NCBI RefSeq assembly: GCF_003054965.1 | Contig: NZ_MIES01000005.1 | Location: 1-64,000 of the forward strand | Origin: Saccharospirillum sp. MSK14-1 | GTDB lineage: Bacteria; Pseudomonadota; Gammaproteobacteria; Pseudomonadales; Natronospirillaceae | Direction of reading: 5' to 3' | DNA length: 64,000 nucleotides | Shown: positions 16,628 to 25,350 of the stretch, piece by piece | Position numbering within the stretch: the stretch's first letter is position 1 | How the letters are laid out: the number at the start of each line of letters is the position of its first letter | Program-made: the position numbers and the translations under genes | Notes under the pieces: model-generated | What the model saw: the letters and a program-made list of their open reading frames with translations, nothing else | What the model was told of the DNA's origin: nothing | Databases searched by the model: none

Positions 16628-18031
16628 ATGCCGTTCCCCGTACCATCCGTGACCTGGTCCAAGCTGAATCCACTGGGGTCTGTTTTTGGCAAGATCTGGA
16701 TCAGTTTCTGGGTCACGCTGCTGCTTATCGTGCTGGCCGTTGCCTTTGTCTCGCACCAGGTCGCGCAGGTCTATCAGATCGGCGCGCCCAACTCCAACCA
16801 CATCCGCCTGCTCAACCGCGTCAAACTGCCCAATATTGATCGTCTGGCCAGCAGTCGTCAGGAAATCATTGATGAGCTGGATCGCTTTAACAGCCAATCC
16901 AGCTATCAATGGTACTTGGTCGATGACACCTACCATCTGCTGGGCACACCGCGCCCGCCCCGGCGCATTCTGGTCATGCTGTCAGAAATGATGGAGATGG
17001 AAGGCGTCAAAGTCGGGCAATGGCGTCAGGAAACCTGGATGGGGCCGATCACCATGTCGGTCGGCGGTGAAGTGTACCGAATGTTTATTCGCGGTGTGCC
17101 ACCGCTGCCACCTCCCAATCTGCCGCTCTGGCTCGACAGCCAATGGCTGCGCATCATTTTTGGACTGGTCGTCTCCGGTTTAATGAGTTTGCTGCTCGCC
17201 TGGTCCTTTACTCGACCGCTGGAGCGCTTACGCCGGGTTTCCCGACAACTGGCCGGCGGCAATTTAGACGCCCGCGTTGGTGATTCGGTGACGCTTCGTG
17301 CTGATGAAGTCGGCGAACTGGGCCGTGACTTTGACGACATGGCCGAACGGCTGCAGCAACTGGTTTCCGCACAACAACGTCTGCTCAGCAACGTCAGCCA
17401 TGAACTGCGTTCGCCGCTGACCCGACTGCAGGTAGCGCTCGGTATCGTGCGGCAGAAAGCGCCGACAGACTTGGAAAGCGCCCTCAATCGCATTGAACGC
17501 GAAAGCGATCGCCTGGAAAGCCTGATTGCTCAGGTGCTCAAACTGTCGCGTTTCGAAAACGATATGCAGCAGCTCGATCCCAGCGAAATCCAACTGGACG
17601 ATCTGGTACACCAAGTCGCTGAAGACGCCCGTTTCGAATCGCGCCAGCGCCAGGTCAACATCATCGAAACCATCGATCAACCGATGACGGTCTATGGCGA
17701 CGGCCAGCTCATTCACAGCGCGTTGGATAACGTCGTCCGGAATGCCTTGCGCTTTTCGCCGGATGAGAGTGAGTTACGCATCGAACTGAAAAGCGACCGT
17801 CATCACGCCACCATCGAAGTGTCTGACCAGGGACCGGGTGTACCGGATGACAAACTGGAACAGTTGTTCGACCCGTTCTACCGGCTCGACCAAAGCAACC
17901 CCGGTGCAGGTCTGGGCCTGAACATCGCCCGCCACGCCATCCAGGCGCACAAAGGCGAAATCCGTGCCTTTAATGGAGCCGACGGAGGGCTCTGTGTGCG
18001 CATCGTGCTGCCTAAATCCCGCCAGCGCTAA
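16628..18031 (+). CDS. cpxA: Sensor histidine kinase CpxA-type
   Basis: Two-pass inner-membrane kinase, 467 residues. A transmembrane helix at about 24-43 is followed by a periplasmic sensor to about 172, a second helix at 174-193, then HAMP (to about 250), a HisKA domain with H258 (SNVSHELRSPLTR) and HATPase with the N-box NVVRNALRFS and G-boxes DQGPGVP and GAGLGL. The ATG at 16628 directly follows the cpxR stop. The periplasmic part is CpxA-like in size. The signal should be envelope misfolding, by analogy only. Confidence 0.85.
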   Translation: MPFPVPSVTWSKLNPLGSVFGKIWISFWVTLLLIVLAVAFVSHQVAQVYQIGAPNSNHIRLLNRVKLPNIDRLASSRQEIIDELDRFNSQSSYQWYLVDDTYHLLGTPRPPRRILVMLSEMMEMEGVKVGQWRQETWMGPITMSVGGEVYRMFIRGVPPLPPPNLPLWLDSQWLRIIFGLVVSGLMSLLLAWSFTRPLERLRRVSRQLAGGNLDARVGDSVTLRADEVGELGRDFDDMAERLQQLVSAQQRLLSNVSHELRSPLTRLQVALGIVRQKAPTDLESALNRIERESDRLESLIAQVLKLSRFENDMQQLDPSEIQLDDLVHQVAEDARFESRQRQVNIIETIDQPMTVYGDGQLIHSALDNVVRNALRFSPDESELRIELKSDRHHATIEVSDQGPGVPDDKLEQLFDPFYRLDQSNPGAGLGLNIARHAIQAHKGEIRAFNGADGGLCVRIVLPKSRQR

Positions 18032-18093
18032 CGCGCAGCTTGCTGCCTTTCTATTGAATCGCTAGCCTGTTGCGCTTTAGCGGAGTCAGTCAC

Positions 18094-18516
18094 GTGCAGA
18101 TTCGCCCCTTTCAAGAAGCCGACCGGGCCGCCGTCATCCAGCTTTGGCAGGATTGCGGGCTCACTGTTCCGTGGAACGACCCCAACAAAGACATCGATCG
18201 CAAATGCCAGGTCGGTGCCGATTTATTTTTAGTCGGCGAAACCAATGGCAAACTCATCGCCTCCGTCATGGGCGGCTATGAAGGCCATCGCGGCTGGGTA
18301 AATTACCTGGCCGTCGATCCCAACCATCAGGGTCAGGGCCACGCCAAGCAACTGATGCACACCCTGGAACAAAAGTTGATCACACTCGGCTGCCCCAAAA
18401 TCAACCTGCAAGTGCGCAGCACCAACACGCGCGTCATGGCGTTCTATGACGCTCTGGGTTATCAGGTCGATGCAGCGGTCAGTCTGGGCAAACGCCTAAT
18501 CAGCGATCAGCCATGA
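18094..18516 (+). CDS. ypeA: GNAT acetyltransferase YpeA
   Basis: Cytoplasmic N-acetyltransferase of 140 residues, nearly the length of E. coli YpeA (141). The acetyl-CoA binding pattern is LAVDPNHQGQGHAKQLM, and the family N-terminus IRPFQEADRAAVIQLWQDCGL is present. I use GTG at 18094, with GGAG eight bases upstream; a TTG at 18070 is in frame but has less support. The stop overlaps the start of the AraC-type gene by four bases (ATGA). The substrate is unknown. Confidence 0.83.
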   Translation: MQIRPFQEADRAAVIQLWQDCGLTVPWNDPNKDIDRKCQVGADLFLVGETNGKLIASVMGGYEGHRGWVNYLAVDPNHQGQGHAKQLMHTLEQKLITLGCPKINLQVRSTNTRVMAFYDALGYQVDAAVSLGKRLISDQP

Positions 18517-19586
18517 CGCTGACGGACGCGACTCAATTTCCCTTACGACTGACCGTTCTGGCCAGCTGGCCGCGATTGCTGTTACAGACGTTCGAACGGC
18601 TCGACCTTCCCGCTGATCAATTGGCCCGCGAAGCCGGCCTGATTCCGGAACAACTGGCGGATGCCAACGCTCGAGTGCCGTCTATGGCAGTGGTCCAACT
18701 GTGGCGACTGGGTCTGGCTCGAACGGATACCAATCTGCCACTGGCCATCGCCGAGCACGTCAATGCCGGTACCTTTCACGCTCTCGGTTTTGCCATGGCC
18801 AGCAGCGACACCGGACGCGATGCATTGGCCTTGCTGGAGCGGTATTACTCGCTGATGACCACAACCATCCAGCTGCATCGGGTCGAACAACCGGGCCAGT
18901 GCGGTCTGCGCATGCACTCCAGTCCCTTACTGCATCACCTGTTGGAAAACTTTGCCGAAGCCGATCTGAACGACAGCCTCGGCCAATTGCGTGAAGCCGG
19001 TGCTCTGGCTCTGGTTTCACTGTGCCGTCACTACTTCGGCGTGCGCTTCACCCCGCATTCGGTCAGTTTCCGACGCCATCTTGGCACCAGCCGAGACGAC
19101 TATGCTCACATCCTCGGTTGCCCGGTGCAGGACAACGCCAACCAGGACACCATCTGGTTTGACAACGAATTACTCGACCGGCCACTGCCTTCCGCCAACG
19201 CCCATTTAGCGACCGTCAATGAGCAGGTGGTAGCCAGTTATCTGCGTTTGCTGCAACAAGATTGGCCCAGCCAGGTGGTTTCGGAAATCATCTTGCAGAT
19301 GCCTGCGGGCAAGGTAACTCAACAGAGCGTGGCGCAGGCGCTGAATTTATCCTCACGCACGCTGCAACGGCGCTTGAATGAAGCACACATCAGCTTTCGA
19401 GAACTGCTGCAGCAAGCGCGTCAAGAGCTGGCGGTGCAGTACATTCGCCACAGCGACATTGCCATTCTGGAGATTGGCTACCGGCTCGGTTTCAGCGAAC
19501 CGGCCAATTTCACGCGGGCGTTTCGTCAATGGACCGGGGAAGCGCCGGCGCGGTTTCGCGAACGAGCACGCAGCGCAGCACCATAG
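18513..19586 (+). CDS. AraC-family transcriptional regulator with arabinose-binding-type N-terminal domain
   Basis: 357-residue regulator of the OruR/ArgR-like AraC subgroup. The N-terminal 190 residues resemble the ligand-binding region found in those regulators. The C-terminal double HTH (about 255-350) has LNLSSRTLQRRLNEA and the second helix in IGYRLGFSEPANFTRAFRQWTGEAPARFRE. It is coupled to ypeA by a 4-base overlap. Its last 77 bases overlap, tail to tail, the end of the ABC-2 permease gene on the other strand. The target operon is not evident; the adjacent export cassette is one candidate. Confidence 0.85.
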   Translation: MTLTDATQFPLRLTVLASWPRLLLQTFERLDLPADQLAREAGLIPEQLADANARVPSMAVVQLWRLGLARTDTNLPLAIAEHVNAGTFHALGFAMASSDTGRDALALLERYYSLMTTTIQLHRVEQPGQCGLRMHSSPLLHHLLENFAEADLNDSLGQLREAGALALVSLCRHYFGVRFTPHSVSFRRHLGTSRDDYAHILGCPVQDNANQDTIWFDNELLDRPLPSANAHLATVNEQVVASYLRLLQQDWPSQVVSEIILQMPAGKVTQQSVAQALNLSSRTLQRRLNEAHISFRELLQQARQELAVQYIRHSDIAILEIGYRLGFSEPANFTRAFRQWTGEAPARFRERARSAAP

Positions 19587-20667
19587 CCAGACCGCCGTAA
19601 AACAACGCCAACAGCCACTGCGCCCAAGCCGATGCCTCGACGCCCATAAATGCCGTACCCAACAAAGCCTCAGCGGCCCGGGTGGCTGGTAATCCATCCG
19701 CCAGAGGCAACAGCCAATCGGCCATGGCAAAGTGCGGCCAGCTGATACCGGTCAGCAATAACAGGGGTACCGACAGCGGCAACAACCACAACAGCGGTGT
19801 TTCCAGTCGCTGCATCGGTCGCGACACAATCATCCCGAACCAGATGGCACTGAGCACAAAGGGCAAACCGAAACCGAACAACTGAGCCCCATCGAGCGCC
19901 GGCCATACGCCTTCCAATGGCAACGCCCAACGAAACAGATAGAGCACCAACGCCAAACCGTGCACTCCGTAGATCAGGGTTTGGGCAACGAAGCCAAGAA
20001 GCGGCTTGGTGAGGGAACCGGCTTCACGCTGAGCGCCCCAATGCATACCCACCGCCAGCATCAATACCTGCTGCACCAAAAACAGATACACGCCCGGCAC
20101 CAAATACTGCAGGTAAGAGCGATCCGAATTAAACAGCGGCGTCAGTGCCAGCTGTAACGGCTCGGCGCGCGCCTCGGCTTGAATCGCATTGCCCAATGTT
20201 TGCAAACGATGCGGTTGCGCCCATCGATCCGATTCCGCCCGAATCACCTGCGCCATCGAGCGCGCCGCGGTACCGTACACCAGAAAATTGCTGGCGCTGC
20301 CACCATAAGCCAAGGTGACGGCCTTGCCGCGTTCCAGATTCGCCTGCATGCCGCCGGGTATATTTAAATAGGCCTGGACGTCACCGACCATCAACGCCTC
20401 GGAACGACCAGCATCGGTGGCCGTCACCTGCGTCACCCGCAGTTGCGGTGTCGCATCCAGCCGGTCAATCAACCGCCGGCTTGCCTGACTTTGATCCGCA
20501 TCCACCACCCACAGCGCCACCTCAGTGACCACGCCCGCCTGATAAGGCAGGGGATAAAACAACGAATAAAACAGCGGGGCGCCGATCAGAATGAGCAGAA
20601 TGCCTCGATAACGAAACAGCAATGCCCATTCGGCTTTCAAACCAGACCACATCAGCTTCAATCCCAT
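19510..20667 (-). CDS. ABC-2 type export permease (YhhJ-like), second of two
   Basis: 385-residue inner-membrane protein: an N-terminal transmembrane helix (ILLILIGAPLFYSLFYPLPY), a large periplasmic domain of about 130 residues, and five or six helices in the C-terminal half, as in YhhJ/YbhR export permeases. I use ATG at 20667, which overlaps the upstream permease stop as TGATG; an ATG at 20685 is in frame but lacks a Shine-Dalgarno. It is last in the TolC-HlyD-permease-permease operon. No ATP-binding subunit gene lies in the operon. Its 3' end overlaps the convergent AraC-type gene by 77 bases. Confidence 0.82.
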   Translation of the reverse strand: MGLKLMWSGLKAEWALLFRYRGILLILIGAPLFYSLFYPLPYQAGVVTEVALWVVDADQSQASRRLIDRLDATPQLRVTQVTATDAGRSEALMVGDVQAYLNIPGGMQANLERGKAVTLAYGGSASNFLVYGTAARSMAQVIRAESDRWAQPHRLQTLGNAIQAEARAEPLQLALTPLFNSDRSYLQYLVPGVYLFLVQQVLMLAVGMHWGAQREAGSLTKPLLGFVAQTLIYGVHGLALVLYLFRWALPLEGVWPALDGAQLFGFGLPFVLSAIWFGMIVSRPMQRLETPLLWLLPLSVPLLLLTGISWPHFAMADWLLPLADGLPATRAAEALLGTAFMGVEASAWAQWLLALFYGGLAMVLRCVLVRETAPALPRSIDETPA

Positions 20668-21842
20668 CAGAAGTGCCCCGTCCATTTAGGCTCGGCCACT
20701 TTACGGCGCAATAACAGCACCGCCGGTGGCCACAGCAATAACGTCATCAAACCCAAGGGCCATAATTGCGACCATAAAAAGCTCAAGCTGACATCAAAGT
20801 GCAGCACCTGATCTTGCCAGCGAATCAGGCTACCCACTGGCAACAACGACTGCCAAAACCGCGCCGCGCCAATCATATTGGTCACCGGAAAAGTCACCCC
20901 GATAAAAGCAAAGGCGGGCAGGGTATAGGCCGCCGCCACTGACAGTGCCTTGCGCAGGTTATGCAACAAGGCCATCGCCAACACAGCCGCACTGATATAA
21001 AACGCCGCAACCCAGGTGCTCAGCAGCATCAGTCTGGGCAGACGCCAACCCCAGGGCAGTTGCAACGCGTGCAACGCCTGCAGATGAAAGACCGCCGCCC
21101 AACCGAGCAGCACCAGCGTTAAAGGCAGCAATTTGCCCACCAAGGCCACACTCAGGCGCTCACCACTGAGCCGCCACCACTGCGGTGCCGAACCTTCGCG
21201 AAATTCCCGACCCAAAGCGTACAGCGTGCTCAGCACCAGCAGCACATGCCAAACATGGCTGTGCAATGAAGCACGCAGAAAGGATTGATAATTCAGCCAC
21301 TGGTTTCCGGCGACCGAACGCTCAGCGCTGATCGGCACCACCTGCGCTTTGGCCTGGGTCATCGTCTGGCCGTGCACCACAAATTGACTGGCGGTTTCGC
21401 GCAGGCTGCTTTCAATGACAAAGCGCACCAGCTGATTGGTTAGCAAGGTACCCATCATGTAACTTTGCTGATTCACATAGGCAGGAATCTGCTGTGGCAA
21501 ACCAATCTGCAATTGCTCGGCAAAACCATCGGGTATCACCAGATACCCAAAACTGCGCTGCGCCCGCACGTGCGCCAGCGCCGCCTGGCTGCCGCTGTGA
21601 ACCACACTGACGTCCAGAGTTGGCGAACTGTTAAGGCGATAAGCCAGATCACGACTGGCCGGCGTGTTGTCTTCGTCGACGACCTGAAACGGCACCGACT
21701 GCACCGCAGGCTGAGCGATAATGCCGCCCAGCAGAATCGCTGCCAGCGCCGGAGCGCCAAACAACAAGAACAGATAGCTGGGCTGGCGCACCAGGGTACG
21801 CAACTCACGTTGCAGTACTTTGATCACGGCGAGTTCAGCCAT
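20667..21842 (-). CDS. ABC-2 type export permease, first of two
   Basis: 391-residue inner-membrane protein with the ABC-2 layout: helix at about 22-44 (YLFLLFGAPALAAILLGGII), a periplasmic domain to about 190, then five or six C-terminal helices. It differs clearly from the next permease, so the two probably form a heterodimer. ATG at 21842 overlaps the end of the HlyD gene by 8 bases. Homologous cassettes (ybhGFSR, yhiI-rbbA-yhhJ) include an ATPase; here none is present. Confidence 0.82.
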   Translation of the reverse strand: MAELAVIKVLQRELRTLVRQPSYLFLLFGAPALAAILLGGIIAQPAVQSVPFQVVDEDNTPASRDLAYRLNSSPTLDVSVVHSGSQAALAHVRAQRSFGYLVIPDGFAEQLQIGLPQQIPAYVNQQSYMMGTLLTNQLVRFVIESSLRETASQFVVHGQTMTQAKAQVVPISAERSVAGNQWLNYQSFLRASLHSHVWHVLLVLSTLYALGREFREGSAPQWWRLSGERLSVALVGKLLPLTLVLLGWAAVFHLQALHALQLPWGWRLPRLMLLSTWVAAFYISAAVLAMALLHNLRKALSVAAAYTLPAFAFIGVTFPVTNMIGAARFWQSLLPVGSLIRWQDQVLHFDVSLSFLWSQLWPLGLMTLLLWPPAVLLLRRKVAEPKWTGHF

Positions 21843-22821
21843 GCTCAGCCGCCGTTTCGATGATGACCGTCATACCCGCGCGCCAGTCATTCACCGGCTC
21901 GACCGGACGAGCCTGCACTTCAAAAGTCCGCAAGTCCGCTTCACCGCTGTGAGTGGCACGCCAAGTGGCGTATTCACCTAACGGCGAAACATAGCTGACG
22001 CGCAATTCCACGCTCCGATCCAGCGCAGGCAGATAACCGCGAATGACCGACTGCGGTGCAAACTCAACCAGACGATCTTCACGCACGTGGAAACGCACCC
22101 AGGCATCGTCGAGGTTAGTCAGCGTCACCACCGGAAAACCCGCCGGAGCGATTTCGCCACGGTGAATCAACACTTCGGTGACTTCACCGGCCGCGGGCGC
22201 AGTGATCCGAGTTTCTGCATAGAGTGACTGCACTTCGGCCAGTTGCGCCTGCGCCGCATTGGCTTCGCTGCGGGCTGCGGTGCGCAGTTCATCTTCAGTT
22301 CCGTTTTGCGCCTGGAGGAATTGCTGATGCGCAGCCTCGGCGGCGTATCCAGCCGACTCGGCCTGGGTTTCGGCCTCGTCCAGACGCTGCTGAGAGACCA
22401 GACCATCCGCGTGCAAATTGCGCAATCGTTCGGCAGTGGTCTGGGCTAAGTCGGCAGCGGCCTGAGCGCGTTGCCATTGGTCCCGCGCCTGAGCTAATTC
22501 TTCTTGGCGCGCTCCGCGATCGGCGCGTTCACTCATCGCCTGCTTCGCATCCACCGCCGCCTGGGCTTGATCGAGTCGCGCCTGCAATTCCGGACTGGTC
22601 AGTTCAAATACTAATTCTCCGGCTTCAACCTGGTCACCTTCACGCACGGCGACCTGGGCGACACGCCCTGCGATTTTGCCGCTGACACGGATGGTTTGAG
22701 CATCCACCGTGCCTTGCAGCAAAGGTTCCGGCGCTTGCGCCTGGGTGACATAGCCGTAGCCGAGAATGCCACCCAAAGCGGCCAGATAGGCCAGACTGAC
22801 GATCATGGCTTTGTTGTTCAT
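21835..22821 (-). CDS. HlyD-family periplasmic adaptor (membrane fusion protein)
   Basis: 328-residue adaptor with one N-terminal membrane helix (about 5-25). A biotinyl-lipoyl-like hairpin half (RVAQVAVREGDQVEAGELVFEL) is followed by a long alpha-hairpin coiled coil rich in Ala, Gln and Glu (about 75-185), the second lipoyl half (ITAPAAGEVTEVLIHRGEIA) and a beta-barrel. It would bridge the ABC-2 permeases and the TolC-type channel encoded next to it. Resembles YbhG/YhiI. Same operon, 44 bases after the TolC gene. Confidence 0.9.
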   Translation of the reverse strand: MNNKAMIVSLAYLAALGGILGYGYVTQAQAPEPLLQGTVDAQTIRVSGKIAGRVAQVAVREGDQVEAGELVFELTSPELQARLDQAQAAVDAKQAMSERADRGARQEELAQARDQWQRAQAAADLAQTTAERLRNLHADGLVSQQRLDEAETQAESAGYAAEAAHQQFLQAQNGTEDELRTAARSEANAAQAQLAEVQSLYAETRITAPAAGEVTEVLIHRGEIAPAGFPVVTLTNLDDAWVRFHVREDRLVEFAPQSVIRGYLPALDRSVELRVSYVSPLGEYATWRATHSGEADLRTFEVQARPVEPVNDWRAGMTVIIETAAEHG

Positions 22822-22865
22822 TGAGATCGGTTCCTGCGTTCAATAAGGAAAAAGAAAGTTAGCGT

Positions 22866-24191
22866 TTAGCGCGCCGCCTGACGGTCCAGTAGGGCAAAGA
22901 AGGAACGGCTGTCACCGGCGCGAATATAGAGCCGCGCCAATGCCTGATGCTGCGCCACCACCGCCTGCAAACGTTGCATCCGAACCGCCGCCAGGGCGGT
23001 TTCTGCTTCGATACGATCCAGGTCAGTACTGAGCCCCTGGTCATAACCGCGCTGGGTCAGTTCGACGCGCTGTTGCACCAACGCTTCGGTCGAGGCCAGT
23101 GAGTCGATATTGGCTTCGGCACGACGCAGATCGCGGTAGTCCAGTTGCAGCCGGCTGGTTAAGTCAGTCTCACTTTGAACGCGCTGCTGTTGCACCTGAT
23201 CCACGCGCGCCAGGGCGGCTCGGCGTTGGTGCAACCGATTGCCGCTGTCGAGCAACGCCCATTGCACCGACACCCCCGCCGCCCAGCGCGGATCGAGGGC
23301 GGTCAAACCATCGGGCAGCAATTCGTAGCGACCAAACAGCGCCACCGTCGGTAACCAGCTTGCGTTATTGGCGTCAGCACCAGCGGCTGCTAAATCGGCC
23401 TGGGCCTGCAACTGTGCAATTTCCGGTGATTGCGTCAGTAAGGTTTGGTGTAACCGATCCAGGTCCGGATGCGCCGACAAAGACGTCAATTGGCCGGGCT
23501 GCGGCAAGGGGACAGCCGTCCCGACCAACTGACGATAAACCAGAGTGGCCAATTCCAAATCGGCCTGGGCATTGGACAGTTCGCGCCGGGCTTCATCGCG
23601 CTCCACCGCCACCGCAAGACGATCCGCCGTGGCAATCAGTCCTTCCTGCTCACGCCGCGTGGCGCTGTAGACTTGGCGATCCAGACTGTCGAGCCGGCGC
23701 TGACGGATATCGATCGCTTCCCGCGCCAGCACCAGGCTGTAATACCGGTCGACCAGCTGCAGCAGAACGCTCTGCTGATACTGCTCAGCCTGAGCCTGCT
23801 GGTCATCGTGCCGCGCATCAGCGACCGTCACCGCCGCCTGCAATCGCCCACCGGTGTAGACCGGTAAGGTCGCTTCGAGTGTGGCGGTGGTGTACTGATC
23901 CTGCTGAATGGTTTCGCTCATAGGCGGCGCCATTGGATTCAGCGCACTGATGTCGACCGTTAACGACAAATCATCATTCAGCTGCGTATAGCGGCTGTTC
24001 AGGGTCAGGGTGGGTCCATAACGCCAACGCTCCGAACGCGCCTGTGCCTGCTGAGCGTTGACCGCCGCGCTTTGCGCCTGCAATCCCGGATGATCGAGTT
24101 GGACCTGGTGCCAGAGCGTTTCCAGCTCGGATGCGTGTGCCAGTGGCGTCAGCAAGGCAGCCAACATCACCAGCAGGTAGGACTGTTTCAT
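22866..24191 (-). CDS. TolC-family outer-membrane channel protein
   Basis: 441-residue outer-membrane efflux protein with a cleavable signal peptide ending near AHAS (residues 1-21). It has two repeats of long Gln/Ala/Arg-rich helices and short beta segments (LTLNSRYTQL; LFGRYELLPDG), as in TolC. First gene of the export operon. Its start faces the acetyltransferase gene at 24331 across a 139-base divergent region. With the adaptor and permeases it could form a trans-envelope conduit. Confidence 0.9.
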   Translation of the reverse strand: MKQSYLLVMLAALLTPLAHASELETLWHQVQLDHPGLQAQSAAVNAQQAQARSERWRYGPTLTLNSRYTQLNDDLSLTVDISALNPMAPPMSETIQQDQYTTATLEATLPVYTGGRLQAAVTVADARHDDQQAQAEQYQQSVLLQLVDRYYSLVLAREAIDIRQRRLDSLDRQVYSATRREQEGLIATADRLAVAVERDEARRELSNAQADLELATLVYRQLVGTAVPLPQPGQLTSLSAHPDLDRLHQTLLTQSPEIAQLQAQADLAAAGADANNASWLPTVALFGRYELLPDGLTALDPRWAAGVSVQWALLDSGNRLHQRRAALARVDQVQQQRVQSETDLTSRLQLDYRDLRRAEANIDSLASTEALVQQRVELTQRGYDQGLSTDLDRIEAETALAAVRMQRLQAVVAQHQALARLYIRAGDSRSFFALLDRQAAR

Positions 24192-24330
24192 AACGCCTCA
24201 TTCGATTGATCTCAGGGCGCAAAGTTTAGGAGCAGCGTTGATGTGCACGGCTGTCATTTCCCGCCAAGCAGTTGTCAGCCGGGTCGCTATTTTCGATACT
24301 CGCTCCACGTCTGTTGTTATCGAGATTCCT

Positions 24331-24846
24331 ATGTCTGTTATCCGCCTCGCCTCCGGCGCCCAATTACGTCCAGCCACCGAAGCCGATGTGCCGGCCATCC
24401 TCGGTTTTATCTGCGAATTGGCGGACTACGAGCACCTGCGCCACGAAGTCACCGCGACCGAAGAAAAACTGCATGCCAGTCTCTTTGGCGAACAGCGCTA
24501 CGCCGAAGTGATTCTCGCCGAAGTCGACGGCAACGCCGTCGGTATGGCGCTGTTCTTCCACAACTACTCCACCTTTTTGGCGCAACCCGGCATTCATCTG
24601 GAAGATCTCTACGTGCAACCCGCGCATCGCAGCCTGGGCCTGGGCAAAGCACTGATCACCCGATTGGCACAGCTCGCGGTGGAGCGCAACTGCGGTCGTC
24701 TGGAATGGCAGGTACTGGACTGGAACGAACCTGCTCGTCAGTTTTATCGCGCCCTGGGTGCTCAGGCTCTTGATGGCTGGCTGACCAAGCGGGTCACCGG
24801 TGACGGTCTCACTCAGATGGCCGCTCAGTTCGAGCGTTGTCTATGA
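24331..24846 (+). CDS. GNAT N-acetyltransferase
   Basis: 171-residue acetyltransferase with a complete GNAT core: IHLEDLYVQPAHRSLGLGKALI (acetyl-CoA loop near 90-110) and WNEPARQFYRALGAQ near the C-terminus. It resembles the diamine/spermidine acetyltransferase-like clade (FICELADYEHLRHEV at the N-terminus). I use ATG at 24331 because it starts at the family N-terminus; the frame is open 31 codons further upstream. It overlaps ybaK by 4 bases and may be the first gene of the transcription unit leading into the biosynthetic operon. Confidence 0.85.
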   Translation: MSVIRLASGAQLRPATEADVPAILGFICELADYEHLRHEVTATEEKLHASLFGEQRYAEVILAEVDGNAVGMALFFHNYSTFLAQPGIHLEDLYVQPAHRSLGLGKALITRLAQLAVERNCGRLEWQVLDWNEPARQFYRALGAQALDGWLTKRVTGDGLTQMAAQFERCL

Positions 24847-25319
24847 CTCCGGCGGTCGTACAACTCGACAAAGCTAAGGTCGACTACCAGCTGCATCGCT
24901 TTGAAGTCGCCGACAGCGACGAAGGCTATGGACTGGCGGCCGCCAAAGCTTTGGGCGTGGCGCCGGAACGGGTGTTTAAAACCCTATTGATCAGTTTTAA
25001 CGGCGACGCCAAATCGCTCGGCGTCTGTATTTTGCCGGTGACCGGCACGTTGAACCTCAAACGGGCCGCCAAAGCGCACGGTCAAAAGTCGGCACAAATG
25101 GCGGATCCGGCCATCGCCGAAAAAACCACCGGTTATGTGGTGGGTGGCATCAGTCCATTGGGACAAAAAAAGCGCTTGCCGACCGTCATCGACAGCAGCG
25201 CAGAACACTTAGCCACACTCTTTGTCAGTGGCGGCAAGCGCGGTCTGGATCTAGAATTAGCGACCCCGGCCCTGCAACAGCTGACCGGTGCGCGCTTCGC
25301 CATGCTGGTTAACGACTAA
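24843..25319 (+). CDS. ybaK: Cys-tRNA(Pro) deacylase YbaK
   Basis: Trans-editing hydrolase that clears cysteine wrongly attached to tRNA-Pro. At 158 residues it equals the E. coli length (159). Conserved segments include APERVFKTLL (with the key lysine) and the glycine-rich GYVVGGISPLGQKK. ATG at 24843 overlaps the preceding gene stop as ATGA; a TTG at 24837 is in frame. It ends 31 bases before the ketoacyl synthase gene, so read-through into the biosynthetic operon is likely. Confidence 0.92.
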   Translation: MTPAVVQLDKAKVDYQLHRFEVADSDEGYGLAAAKALGVAPERVFKTLLISFNGDAKSLGVCILPVTGTLNLKRAAKAHGQKSAQMADPAIAEKTTGYVVGGISPLGQKKRLPTVIDSSAEHLATLFVSGGKRGLDLELATPALQQLTGARFAMLVND

Positions 25320-25350
25320 GCTGCAGCGGCAGCGTACAAGAGACCAAGCC

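Noticed and set aside
16016-16936. 306-codon open frame on the minus strand across cpxR/cpxA
   Set aside because: Exact antisense of two well-supported genes; composition (many Asp, Val, Gln, His) is that of a mirrored GC-rich coding frame.
24843-25319. YbaK as a ProX-like resistance factor of the biosynthetic operon
   Set aside because: Length and conserved segments match housekeeping YbaK; no reason to assign a special role.
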